Under the pieces are notes generated by a model. The model was given only the letters and a program-made list of their open reading frames with translations, was not told the origin of the DNA and searched no databases. The translations under genes were made by a program, and so were the position numbers. Shown in pieces: positions 35,826-47,400 of a stretch of DNA of 51,586 bases. Positions within the stretch are counted from its first letter, which is position 1; each line of letters starts with the position of its first letter. This DNA comes from Schizophyllum amplum (Eukaryota > Basidiomycota > Agaricomycetes > Agaricales > Schizophyllaceae): the NCBI GenBank assembly GCA_007026445.1, contig VDMD01000150.1, positions 1 through 51,586 on the forward strand, in the 5' to 3' direction.

Positions 35826-37923
35826 CTACAGCTTTGCCATGATGCCGTCCTGTCCGTGGTCCACACCATCGAGATACCAGCGCACGGCGCTACGAATCTC
35901 GTCCAGCCACTCACGCACGAGCGCGTCTTCATAAACGTTACCGTCATAGTGAACGTATCTGCCGACCGATGTCAGAAACCGAGCCTGTCACCACAACGAT
36001 CAAAGTACGCACAGGTTGAGCTCCCCGCGGAAAGTGGCTGCGCCGAGATACAGCTCCATAGGCCGGGTGCGAAGACGTGTGTGCGACGCCATCACTTCAA
36101 TCGTCGGCTGGGGCGACTTGGGAGGGTACGCAAGTGGCAGGAGGCTCTCGAGCTAAGAAGGAGATTTATTTTCTCGACCGTCAGCGACGGCGAGAGAATT
36201 GGGGGAAATACTTACGCTTCCCATGCTCGAGCCGCCGAATGCCATGACAAAGTTAGGTCCCTTTGCTTGCTCAGTCGCCGATATTGGCTGTGTGGACAGA
36301 CCGATGGAGGTGTCCGAGCGCTGTAGGGCGCGCCATTTTTCTACGTGCGCGGCAACGGATTCGATACGTTTCGGCATGCGAGCGAAATGGATATCAACGT
36401 GACGAGGGTGGCGAAGGAACGCATTTGCCTTCGAACGTGCACGTGAGTTCAGTACACCGACTGGTGCTCTCGCCGCGCTCACCTGCGCTTTCATGATCCT
36501 CGCGCGATAGAAAAAAGCGCGGCGCGTGAAAGCAGTTGATTGTGCGACGGCACTTGGCCTTCTACACCTGGACGTGTGCCGCCCGGAATTGCGGGCAGGC
36601 GGTTGTAGAAAAAGGATATGGCGAGGTTGACGGTCGACGCGCCGCCGCAAGAATACCACTCGGGATCGAGGAAGGGCCGTTGGTTGAGGGGTCCGCCGGG
36701 CATGAAGGGCTCGCGCTGCCGGAAGAACCATTCCTCTGGAGAGATTTGGCGGGCGAGGTAAGAGCCGGTGGAGGACACGGGTCATTGCTACCTGTGAGGT
36801 GTCAGAAGGGAGTAGAGAGAACCTCTTAGATTCGCTAACCTGCCCGAGAACATGGTAGGCGTTTCCGAATGTGACGCGTTGCTCGCGACAGCTTTGGATG
36901 ATTTTTTTGGACTCGGATGGGGTAAAGGTCGTATGCAGATAGCGCGAGCGAGCCGGTGTCAAGGGTGTCGCGGCAGATACTTTGCGTGGTAATGTATGGC
37001 CACCCTGGCGGTCATTAGTGATGCATTGAATTGAGAGAGGCAAGCCCAAAGTGTATACAGACTTACTGTATGTTTCGCCATTCTGAGCTCCACGAGGACG
37101 ATACCCATGATACGGTGCCATCGTTGTTTGGCGACGCTCTGGCTTTTGTCGGCCTTCACAGCGTCGGACGAGCGCGCGAGCCAGAGACGGTCCTCCAAGG
37201 ATCCGACGTCTATGTCTGGTTTGGATAGAGCCTCCAGTAAGGTACGCAGAAGGGCTAGGTTTCCCATGCCATCCGTAATCAAGTGAGCAACCTGAATGAG
37301 CAGGTGAACGGCGCGAGCGTCGTCGGTCCGGCGCAAAACTTGCAGTCGAGCGAGTGTGTCGTTCGTAATTTGACGCGGTCCATTTATAATGCGGTCAGCG
37401 TATTCGTGCGCCTCGTCGGTGGAGGACACCGAGTCGAAGCTAATTTCTCCAGGCAGACTCGAGCTAAGTCTTTGCTCCTCGACGACAAAGTCCTGCTCTT
37501 GATAGGTGTGCTCTTCTATGCGAGCGGCGAGAAGGGGATGCCGCTGTTTTGTGACACACCACGCTCGTGATATGTTCTCGAGGTTTGAAGTGGCAGGGTC
37601 GACGCGCAGAATGATATGCTGCAGTGTGTCCCGCCGTCCCCGCGAATTGGCCATCCCAATAGAAGCATTGCTCCATCTGACCTAATGCCCGGCGTAGGCC
37701 CGGCCAGCAGGACCTCGAATAAGCTTCCAGTTGTCCATAGTGGGGATAGCACCTTGCTCAAGGTGGCGGTAGAGAGAAAGAAAGTGAGGAACGAACGATT
37801 AATAAATTTGCAAAACACACGGTAACTTACGCCGTAAGGAGGCTGGCAGCTCGCGCTCAGAGTCAGAGGGCTGAGCTTCGGCCACTCTCACCGTACTTTG
37901 TTATCAGAAGCAACTTCGGACAT
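35826..37923 (-). CDS. Condensation-fold (alcohol acetyltransferase-like) acyltransferase, apparently frameshifted
   Basis: Member of the fungal BAHD/condensation-like acyltransferases (relatives include 15-O-acetyltransferases). The HxxxD-G active-site motif is 'HLITDGMGN'. Other blocks: 'QMEQCFYWDGQFAGTA', 'TLQHIILRVDPATSNLENIS', 'AWCVTKQRHPLLAARIEE', 'VTFGNAYHVLG', 'QISPEEWFFRQREPF', 'CGGASTVNLAISFFYNRLPA', 'HVDIHFARMPKRIESVAAHV', 'PNFVMAFGGSSMGS' and, near the C-terminus, 'REWLDEIRSAVRWYLDGVDH'. The start at 37923 (M-S-E-V-A-S-D-N-K) is chosen because, allowing one extra A at 37897-37899, it joins 'VAEAQPSDSERELPASLRR'. An intron of about 146 nt (37682-37827) then leads to 'QMEQ'. A second shift lies at CCC 37630-37632. 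As sequenced the gene cannot be translated whole; whether that is real is unknown. Confidence 0.72.
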
Positions 37924-38094
37924 GTTTGGAACGATCACCAAAACATAACTATCACTGGTGAAAGTTGGCAAGGAAGCCAGAAGAGACAACAATGCGATCG
38001 ACATTTCAGGGCGCTTATTTGAGCGGCAGCTGCCGGTCCGGAGTGACCGATCATTGTTCCAGCTTGTCCTTTCCCTTGTCCATTGTTTTAGCGT
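37924..38094. promoter_or_regulatory. Compact divergent promoter
   Basis: Only about 170 bp separates the acyltransferase start (minus) from the first PUS4 ATG (plus), so both promoters must share it. Confidence 0.55.
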
Positions 38095-40299
38095 ATGTCG
38101 CCTGTTCTTCGCGTTGGTCGCGCATATACCCAAACTTTGCACCTTAGAAGGCTGCACAACATGCCCAAGATTGCGTCGAACGCGTTCCCCGTGTCCGGGC
38201 TCTTCGCCATCGCGAAGCCATCCGGCCCCACGTCCATGTCGCTGCTCAACGACATGCAACCGCTCATCGCGACCAGCAAGCTTTTTGTCAGCGAAGACAA
38301 GATAGCAGAGCTGAAGAAGAACAAGCGTCCCAGCAGCAAGAAGCTTCGGCAAGCTGGTCGGTCGTTTGTTATCCACAGTACGGCGCGTCTGACGCGGGAC
38401 CCACAGTTAAGATTGGACAAGGGGGGACTTTGGACCCTCTCGCTGACGGCGTGCTGGTGGTTGGCGTTGGAAAAGGGACCAAGAAACTCAATGAATTCTT
38501 GCTATGCTCCAAGGTGCGTATCAGTGCGATATGTTCGTCAACACTGACAATGACCCGCGCGTAGGAGTACCGCACAACCGGTCTTCTTGGCTGCGAGACC
38601 GACACCTACGATAGTGAGGGGTGCTCAAGTGCGTCAGGCACATTGGCGACACGTTACGCGCGAGATGGTCGAGGCCGCAATCCCGCCATTCGTGGGAGAG
38701 ATCAAGCAGACACCACCAATGTGCGTACGGTCGACAGTCATATTTTCTTCTATGCATCGGGCTCTATCTGCGTTCATCGATGTCTATTCCTTGTGCTTCA
38801 AATTACCGATGATCTCACAATATCCGACCTATACGCCCGCGCTCACGTCGCCGACTTTAAACGCCCCGTGTCTCTTTCCTCGGTTCGAAATACTGCATGC
38901 GTCGATGCCGCTCCGCTCCTGATGCGGGTCTCCTACTCCCTTCAATTGCGGCCCCTACTCTGCCCCCGCCTTCGACATACGTCCAAGGACCCACGATGGT
39001 CGTTTGCTTCTCCGGCACAATTCCTTCCCCTCGCCCGGAGTCTCACAGGCTTACGCAAAAGCGTCTTGATTGTTCCCGTGCCCACATATCTATACAATCG
39101 TCGTCCCCTGCACCCGTAATCCGCTAATCTGAGAATAGATTCTCTGCTCTCAAAATGGATGGAAAGCCCTTGTACGAATATGCACGTGGGGGTATACCCC
39201 TCCCGCGGCCGATAGAAGCCCGTCCGGTACGTTTTGCTCATCGAGACGGCCTCCCGTTTCCTATTTACCCAACGAGACAATTGCATGGCGCATTAGCACC
39301 ATGAAATCGATCCCACGGCTCTTCGTAAGACTAATATACCCCACTTCAGGTCACCGTCCACTCGCTCGAGGTTGTTGAATGGCTTGGGTCCGATCACAGT
39401 TTCCGACCGCCAGAAAAGCGACTGTCGGACGCGGAGCGGGAGAAGTTGGAGGCCGCTTTGCGCAGTGTACAGCCAGACGCCAAGGTGAAAGATGAGCCTG
39501 AGCCCGGTACGCATCTGCCTTTTTCTTGATAATCTCATTTTGGCTGCGTCTCGTCCAATGCTTCATACATGTGGCTTTTTACGCGTGTATCCTTGTGCTT
39601 GGTAACAACATCCCGCTCAAATTACTGATCAAAAGACAGCAACAGCAACGGAAGCACCCGCGGCCGAGACCACAAAGCCAGCGCCTACCGAGGGTGCTGA
39701 ACAACAAGGAGAGGGAATCACGCAGGAAGCGGCCACGGTAACATCAGCAGGGAACCCTACTGCCTTCAGTCTCAAGATGACGGTATCCTCGGCACGTACG
39801 TACGGACCATTGTCCACGACCTTGCGCATGCGGTGGGAAGTGCAGGGCACGTCGTTGTACTGACGAGGTATGATACGTTGCTTCGAAGGCCGACAAACCC
39901 CTCTATGAGCTGAATGTACTGATACCTCGCTCTGCTAGGACGCGACAAGGGAAATTCACCTTGGCTGACGATAGCGCCTCAGACCCATCGAAGGCAACAC
40001 ATGAGGACGCTGCTGAAACTTCCACAACTGCCGATGCAGCAAACCCCTCTGCAGATGCAGAAGCACCTAGCGCATCCATGGTCGCTGACGCAGCTGGTCC
40101 TTCCACTGTCGAAGGTGCCGCAAAGTCAGCGGCTCCTGCCGCTGCTGAGGCAGACCCTACACTTGCTCCTGCGCCGACCATGACCGCGATTCCGTGGGCA
40201 GTATTCGAACGTGCGATCAAAAAGGAGGATGGTGAGCCGGACGCGGAGGGGTGGCGGGAGTGGGAGCGGGAGGTCATGGCGAGGATGGAAGTAGTGTAA
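38095..40299 (+). CDS. PUS4: tRNA pseudouridine-55 synthase, TruB/Pus4 family; apparent frameshifts
   Basis: Converts U55 of tRNA to pseudouridine. Signature blocks: '[20 protein letters not shown]' (TruB N-terminal motif), '[20 protein letters not shown]' with the catalytic Asp, '[20 protein letters not shown]' and '[14 protein letters not shown]', then '[20 protein letters not shown]', '[10 protein letters not shown]', '[20 protein letters not shown]', 'FSLKMTVSS' and '[20 protein letters not shown]'. The C-terminus carries an Ala/Ser/Pro-rich acidic insertion and ends '[17 protein letters not shown]'. Starts at 38095 and 38161 are both ATG in frame; the first adds a 22-residue basic segment. 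Introns include about 38358-38406, 38516-38565, an unusually long one at 38721-39138, then 39229-39350, 39508-39640 and 39869-39939. Two one-base shifts (38618-38621 and 39791-39792) split the frame as sequenced. Confidence 0.85.
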
Positions 40300-41518
40300 A
40301 GTAGTGTGGGAGTGGGCAGGTCAATTTAGAGGTGAGTGGATTTTGGAATCCAGATTCTGGACTCCCACATGCTGAAGAGGTGACAGTGGCGGCACGGGCT
40401 CCCACCACAGTCAGATCTGTAGCATTGATACTTCAATCATGAGGGTGCTCACTAGCACTGCTCAAAGCTCACGCGCTCACGATCTGCACGTTTACACTGG
40501 GCCGCTCACATCTGACAAGGTGTGTGTCCCCTAGGCGTTGGCTGTCGCCGGGCTTCGTTGTATGAGGATAATGACGGGCAACTTTGGACTCGCAAGCCAA
40601 GTCGGCTGGGCGCTCATTCTTCTACTCATGGACGCGAGTTCTTCAATTCACGATGGCGCCTTCTTAAGCAGCGACTGCCGTCCCCCTTTTCGTGAGTCAT
40701 CCCATGGTACTATTTACTCACATCAGTCCGTAGACGTGCGCCCCCTGCGTCCAGAGCTATCGTCGCTGTGTTTGTTTAGCGTCCGGTGCGAGGTCCCGTG
40801 GTATTCAACTTTCCAGCGCGTGATCAACGCATCCTCCCCCTCCGCCGCCAAATTTATACGCTGCTCCGAGCTCCCGAGGGTGGGGACGCGTGGGGGCATC
40901 CGTTCATCCAATGCGGGCGCCTCGGCGGGCTGGCGATGCGCTCAGCATACGCGCCCCCGCCGCCCGCATTGAGAAAGGGACTGAATGAGGATCGACGGGC
41001 TCGGATGAGCAGCTTATCCGAGCGGATCGCCGAAGGTGGGCAGCCTTGTTTTCTGTTTCGAGCGAATGCTGACCGGGCAGCCGGGGCCTGTTCGGACGTG
41101 ACGCATGTGGATAGCGCGGTGTAGCGTGCTCAGCAGGTCTCTCAAGGTGCTCTCCAGTAGAAATGTGGCTGGTCCATCTCACGATCGGACGGCCTCATTT
41201 GCCTTGGCGACCCACGGCCCGCTCAGACGCTACATCGTAGCCGTATCTTTGAACCTTCCGGTCAACATAACGATCGCGCCTGAAGAGCATCCCCTCCCGG
41301 CTCCTGCCTCCGGAGAGCGCAGTTGTGGTGGACCGTTACAGGGAAGTTGTCCCGACAACGGACCGGTCCCCGCGCCGTCGCCGCGGGAGAACGGTGCGGG
41401 CGGTCCGGGCCGATCGTAATGGCATGCTTCCCCGCGCCGGCTTATAAGGCGAAGGGAAGGGTGCCGTAAGATTCCCATCTATCTTCTCCCCACTCCTCAC
41501 CGACGATCCTCTTTCGCA
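40300..41518. other. Intergenic: aldolase promoter region
   Basis: 1.2 kb without a recognisable gene. Open frames (for example 40786-41124 plus) have no motif. A TATA element lies near its right end. Confidence 0.5.
41442..41448 (+). promoter_or_regulatory. TATA-like box (TTATAAG) of aldolase gene
   Basis: About 75 nt upstream of the ATG at 41519. Confidence 0.5.
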
Positions 41519-42694
41519 ATGGCAGCCAACGGAGTCAACGGCCACAAGATCTCGCGTCCCCTCAAGCCGGGCATCTACGCGCCCATCCCCACGTTCTTCA
41601 AGCCGGACTCGGAGGACCTTGGTGCGTCGTCCCCACCACACACATAGCCCCGCTGACTTTTTTCTAGACCTGCCCACCACATCCGCGCACATCGCCCGCT
41701 GCGCCAAGTGCGGCATCGCACCTCTCGTCGGTGGCTCCATGGGGGAGGCCCACCACATGTCTCATGCCGAGCGCATCGAAGTCATCAAGGCCGCCCGCAA
41801 AGCCCTGGACGACATTGGCCTGCACACCATGCCCGTTATTGCTGGTACCGGTGCGGGCTCCACCCGCGAGACCATCCAGGTTACGCAGGAGGCTGCGGAA
41901 GCAGGCGCCGACTACGCGATCGTTATCACAAGCGGCTACTTCGCTGGCGCGCTGGCCAACAACCGGCCAGCGCTGAAGGCGTTCTTCAAGGACGTTTCCG
42001 AGTCAAGCCCGATCCCGGTGATGATTTACAACTGTGAGTCTGAGCGCCATGTAGTACACGAACCTCATTAAACTATGTGCAGTCCCCGCTGCGGCTGGCG
42101 GAATCGACCTCGACTCGGACATTATTACGGAGATGGGCTTGGAGTGCCCTAACATATGTGGGGTCAAGCTAACGTGCGGCAATGTTGGCAAGTACACGCG
42201 TATCGCCGACGCCGTCGTGCAGCCCAACTTCACCCCGCGCAAGAACCCGGACGCGCCGTTCCTCGTTCTCGGTGGCTTCGTCGACTTCCTTGTTCCTACC
42301 ACCTTCGCAAACGGCCATGGCACGATTACCGGCCTTGCCAACCTCGCTCCGGTGTGTAGAAACCTGCGCGCCAGGCCCGCCATTCGCTAACCTCGCATCA
42401 CAGAATACTATCGCGAAGCTATGGGAGCTGTCATGTGCCGCCCTCAAGGATATCTCTCTCCTCCAAGAGGCGCTCCGCGTTCAGGGCATTGCCGCCCGCG
42501 CGGACTTCACTATTGCGAAGACGGCGATTCCGGGGATGAAGTTCCTCATCGAGAAGGAGTACGGCTATGGCGGCCTGGCACGCAAGCCTTTGGCCTCGCT
42601 CACGGACGCCGAGAAGAAGGCGATTTGGGAGCATCCTCATACGCAGGACCTGCTCCGCCTAGAGCACGAGCTCAGCGGCAAGTCGAAGGCCTGA
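41519..42694 (+). CDS. DHDPS-family aldolase (4-hydroxy-2-oxoglutarate / keto-deoxy-sugar aldolase type)
   Basis: TIM-barrel class I aldolase of the dihydrodipicolinate synthase superfamily. Fungal members include mitochondrial-type 4-hydroxy-2-oxoglutarate aldolases and LGA1-like keto-deoxy-galactonate aldolases. Blocks: 'PGIYAPIPTFF', 'GIAPLVGGSMGEAHHMSHAE', 'MPVIAGTGAGSTRETIQVTQ', 'AGADYAIVITSGYF', 'SPIPVMIYNFPAAAGGIDLD' (Tyr), 'CGVKLTCGNVGKYTRI' (Schiff-base Lys) and 'FLVLGGFVDFLVP'. Three introns (about 41621-41667, 42033-42081, 42353-42402) join in frame. The stop at 42694 gives about 340 residues. The N-terminus is not a clear presequence. The family subtype cannot be settled from the residues seen. 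Confidence 0.87.
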
Positions 42695-42990
42695 GCAGAA
42701 CGAGGCCCATGGTGTGGGGTGTTGGGGTGCGCGTTTTCTAGATGACTAGACGCGTAATGTTGTTTTATATATAATCTGGTGAACACCATGTATCATACCA
42801 ACATATACGATGCTCATGCTGAATGTCTCGCAGGCGCGTGAGGTTGATTCGACGCGTGCATGGTGAAGACAACATCGTAGATCATCACCTTCAATTGCAG
42901 GCCGCGTGCGAGTGGGCCAGGGAACGCAGTCAGAGCATGGGATACGATACAAATAGTTATATACAGCAAGGTGCTTCGTTAGACGGTCAA

Positions 42991-44136
42991 TTATTCTGCC
43001 AATGCGAATGTCGAGCCATCCGTCGTTGTATATACGGCACCTTCGTCCAGTAGCTTATCCAAGGCCTCGCTGGAAAGTTTGATGAACGAACAAGCGAAAG
43101 CAAGCAGGTCGTCACGCACCTGATGACTTTCGCATTTGACGAGGACAGCGCCTGCGCGATATCCTTGACGGACGTTCCGTCCTCGCTCGGATGTGTCCGC
43201 ATATATTGGACGATCTCGTCCTGGAGGTTCCCAGAAGAGCCATTGGGTCCTTTTGATGGTTGTGCCATGTATGCAGATGCGCCTGCCCCACCACCAACAC
43301 TCGAAGCATTCGCCTCAGGTGCCGAACCCGCAGTCTTAGAACTTAGCGTACCCGTAGGTGCCTGGGCGTTCGCGTAAGCAGATGCGCGAGGAGGGGGAGG
43401 GCAATGCCAGACGCACCCCACGCTCGAGTCGTACAGTCGAGTACATGACTTCAAAGTGGTGAAAGACACGCTCGTTGTGTTCGACGGGTCGTACAGACGC
43501 GGCATTGATATATTTCTTTGCGCCAAACATCTTCAGTGAGCCGGTGACGCGGGCCAAGCTCTGCTCCCTACGCCATCGGGGTAAGCGTGTCTCTTTGGTG
43601 AAAGTGAATCGAGTACGCACTGTACACCGCCAAACTTTTCAGTCGCCGGTTCTCCCGCGTCCGACCATAGGCGCGCCTCAAGCTCCCCCGAACCGTCGTT
43701 GATCACGATCACAGTATTCGTGGCTTGATCCTTCATGCTAACAACATGCCCAACAATCGTAACCTGGTATACTTGGTCAATATAAGTCGTTCAGCAGGGG
43801 ACGCGACATACATGTCCAAGCTCGAATCCACCGACTGTCCATGGTGCGTCCGTGTGTACTTGCTGTGCGCGTGTCAATTGCCCGATGCTGCAAGCGCGTA
43901 GAGAGTGTGACGCTTCGCTCTAAGAACAGCTTTTTAGATGATATCTTCGATTTGTGACAGTAGGCAGACCTTCTGCGCGTTCCCGGGACTAGCCTGGCTG
44001 CCGAAGGGAGAGCTGCCTTGCACAAAGCCGCCGCCTCCGGCCCCCTGCGAGCCGTAGTATCCACCTCCGGCATATGGTGCTGCAGAAGCTTTAGAGCTGG
44101 TTCCCAGTCATCAACTCTCCGCTCACATTGACTCAT
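42991..44136 (-). CDS. RFA2: Replication protein A 32-kDa subunit (RPA2)
   Basis: Middle subunit of the RPA ssDNA-binding heterotrimer used in replication, repair and recombination. Exon 1 is tiny (M-S-Q plus one base from 44136), then a Gly/Ser-rich N-terminal tail ('PYAGGGYYGSQGAGGGGF') typical of the phosphorylated N-terminus. The OB-fold follows: 'RPLTVRQLKAATQVHTDAPW', 'VTIVGHVVSMKDQATNTVIV', 'INDGSGELEARLWSD', 'YVRVTGSLKMFGAKKYINAA' and 'SVRPVEHNERVFHHFEVMYS'. A Gly/Ala linker leads to a winged helix: 'LQDEIVQYMRTHPSEDGTSV' and 'KDIAQALSSSNAKV', ending 'TFALAE' at 42991. The length of about 280 residues suits the family. Upstream are two ACGCGT hexamers. Confidence 0.9.
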
Positions 44137-44149
44137 GTTTCGTTGATGA

Positions 44150-44155
44150 ACGCGT
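44150..44155. promoter_or_regulatory. MCB-like ACGCGT upstream of RPA2
   Basis: ACGCGT starts 14 nt upstream of the RPA2 ATG, very close to the start codon, so it may lie in the transcribed leader. It is one of two such hexamers in this 266-bp region. Confidence 0.4.
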
Positions 44156-44241
44156 TTGACGGTGACTGTCTGAGAAAACAAGCGCCGAACGCGGCTCGCC
44201 AAATGACACGACTGTCACGATCACATGCCAGATGTGACAGC

Positions 44242-44247
44242 ACGCGT
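44242..44247. promoter_or_regulatory. Second MCB-like ACGCGT upstream of RPA2
   Basis: ACGCGT about 106 nt before the RPA2 start codon, in a region that also contains repeated TGTCACGATCACATG-like words. Confidence 0.45.
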
Positions 44248-44402
44248 CAATGCGTGCTCGCGTCCCACAAATTCCTACAAGCCAGCTACAAGCTGTTACA
44301 ATCCGCTAAGATTGGAAGTGGTGGTGTATACTACTTAGTCTATGTGACGTGCGGCGAATAAGGTAGATTACTTTTACAACTCCATCCTTACAATAATTGT
44401 TT

Positions 44403-47400
44403 TTAAAACTGAACGTACAACGTGCTGATCTTCTGGATGCCCTTGCCGAGGCCCTCGACAATCTTCTTTCGTGAGTCGGTCACCTTCTTGCCGACACTGA
44501 GAACGTAGTCATGGTCGATCTGTACGGAGGAAAGCAGCGGTAAGCAGGATGCCTGGTGAGGACCAGGGACTGAGCGTACCGAAGCACCGGTGACGAGAGC
44601 ACAGTCCTCGATGAAGGCTTTCCGTGCCTCAGACGTGCCCTCCTTCTCTGCGCGCGCAATGAGGGACGCAGAGACCTCCTTCAGCACCGCAATTCCGCTC
44701 GTCCGGAGCGTCTTAAAGCTCTGCACCAGGGGACCGAGTTTGTGGATCTTTACGATCGAGTTGTTCTTGAAGCGCATACTCGTCACAACGACGAACAAGA
44801 ACGCCTCCGTGATCAGGTTCGCCACCTCCAGCGCTTCTAACGGCGAGTCCGCCTCGATCACCTCATCGAAGCGCTTCTTCATGACTGTGGAGGAAACGAT
44901 GTCAGCCTTGCACCATTGCTCTTACGCCGTGCCACATACCATCAAAGAAGCCCTGCACGCGTTCTGGCGTGTCCTGAATGGGCGGTGCCTCCTCGTCCTT
45001 CTTGCCGTTGAGCTGACCATTCGCCGGCAGAGGCGGGATCTCGATCCCGCGCAACGGGTGTCCGGTCCGCTGCTCGGATACCTTGGCCGCCTCCGCGAGG
45101 ACCACCGCCGGCGGTGGCCGTGTGTAGTTATGGTGCGGCTCAGCCCAGTCTGACAACTCCCGTACGAAGTCCACGAGCGCCCTCTCGTCGCCGGTGAGCT
45201 GCAATTCGTTAGTCTCGTGGTCGACGGGTGAGTATGCTGAGAGTATGACGTACCTCTGCGAGCTCCTCGTCAGTCCGCTCGAGCAACTTCTCGCGGTTGG
45301 CCTTCCGGCTCTCGGGGTCTGTTGCCACCTTTGGCCGATCACCGACCAGGAGCTTGTCCTCCACCGTCTCGTCAAGGTCGCTCGCCATCTGCAGTGCGCG
45401 GATGTACATCTTCAGGAAGACGTTAAGCCAGCCACACTGTCCCATTGCATCAGTCCCCGTGTCGCAATGTCTGCCTTGTATCCCGTGCTCACCGACTCGA
45501 CCTTGCCGAACAGGGTAGTCTGCTCGCAGAAGGACTTTGAATTGGCGGGCTGGTAGTTGACGAGGATGTCGTAGTCGCGGTTGTCGTGTGGCGGCTTCTC
45601 GGAGCCGAACTTGAGCTCGATGAGCTCCATGTCGGTCACGTCGTTCGAGATCGTCTCGTGCGTCAAGCGCATGCGCAAGTGCTCCAGCTTGACGAGGTCC
45701 TTCTGTACGGAGGTCTCCAGGCGCTCCTCGAAGGCGATGAACTCCGGTATCTTGACCCTTGAGGTCAGAACGTGAGTGGGATACACGATTGAACCAACTG
45801 ACCTGAGAGTATTTCTCCGCATTGAAGGCGCGAGTGATGAACTCGCTCGTCTGCAGTCATAACGTCAGCTTGGCAAGTTGAGTTCGAATGCGAGCTCCAG
45901 TAAGTACCTCGTTCGAGTTACTGAGATAGATCTGCATCGATTCCATGCACTCGGTCATCATTGTAACATCGCCTATCGGCGCCAGCGAGAACAGTGATGC
46001 CCGTGAGAGAACGAAGTGCGACAGCGTATCCTGCTGGATGTGCTTCGCGCCCATAGCACGATACTGATCCAATGCCAGAGATGGTGCCGCTGCGCGCGAT
46101 GGGTCAGTCCGCACTTCTTCGACTGCGTCGTTCAAGCTCACCGATTAGGCGATATATCCGAACGAGCATGAGCCGCATCTCGAACGCCTGGTTGCTCTTC
46201 GTCAAGGCATACTCGAGGAAGGCCGCCGCGCTGAACAGATGCTTCTGCTCGCCCGTCATCGACCAGAGGCTGACGAACGTCTGCCCCGCGAGGATCGCTA
46301 GATCGTCCGCGGGCTGCAGTTCCGTGGTCGGCAGGTGATCACCGTACTGCAGACCCTCGCGGTACTGCTTGGCATACACCTCCACGATCGCCAACTCGGA
46401 CTCGACGGTGGGGGTGGAGGTGTAGCGAAGGAGTTTGTGTGCGTTGATCAGTCGTTGCAGTTCGTTGGCGTTCGTCTGTGGCGAGGGAAGGGGGTGTGAG
46501 AAGGAAGGCATCAGGAAGACGTGGATGCTGGACGCACGAAGGAGGCGGTGATGGGCTGGAGGAAGGATTCCCAGTCGGCGGTCTCTTCGGGCTCTAGGGC
46601 GAGGACGTATGGCTTGAGGTCCTCGTAGCAGCATGCTTTGGTGCCGAAGCCCTCGAAGTAGGTCTTCAGCTGCTCGACGTAGGAGCCTGGGTGTTTAGCT
46701 TGAGTACGTGCATATAGCGTGAAGCAATGGCGCTCACCGTCACTCGTCTTGTGTATCCGTGCACGCTTCTCAAGCTCTAATGCGGCCAAGTGCGCAGCAC
46801 GGTCCGTCTTTGCGTCTTTCTCCTTGATGCCCTCCAAGAAAGCACGAGTCTTGTTAACTCGTTCCTGTGCATCCTCTGCTTCGGGCTCTACGAAAGTGCC
46901 GTCCACTAAGGACAGGAATTCGAGCCAGTTGCGGTCGCTGTGTGGTGTCAGGAGCACGCTCGGAAGACTCCATGGATGCGCGCCACTCACCCCTTGTCGC
47001 CTATACGTGCCTCCGCGGCGATGCCCTCCTCACGCAACTTGCCCTGTGCGCGGATGATCTCGCGGCGGAGCTCGTTACAGGAAAGGTTCGTGTCACAGAT
47101 AGCGCGCCCGACATCTGTGTCGAGTAGCTTGTTGGCGGCTTCCCAGTCGGCGGTCTCCTTAAGGACGGCGAGGTGGAGGTGAAAGCGGTCGGCGCTGACA
47201 AACGAAGGGTTGGGAGACTGTTCGAGAAGCTTCGCGGCGAGCTTGAAGAGGATGGGCTTCATGGTCGCGGGCGTGGATGGGTCGTGCGCCTGTAGGGGGT
47301 TACGGTCAGCGGCGATCGACAGGGCAGGACGGTGAACATGCCTGCATGACGCTGCACATAACGCTCCAGTAGAGGTAGCGCTCGTCCTGGAAGGTCTTGA

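Noticed and set aside
38880..38900. GGTTCGAAAT resembling a tRNA B box inside the long PUS4 intron
   Set aside because: No paired A box or cloverleaf could be drawn around it.
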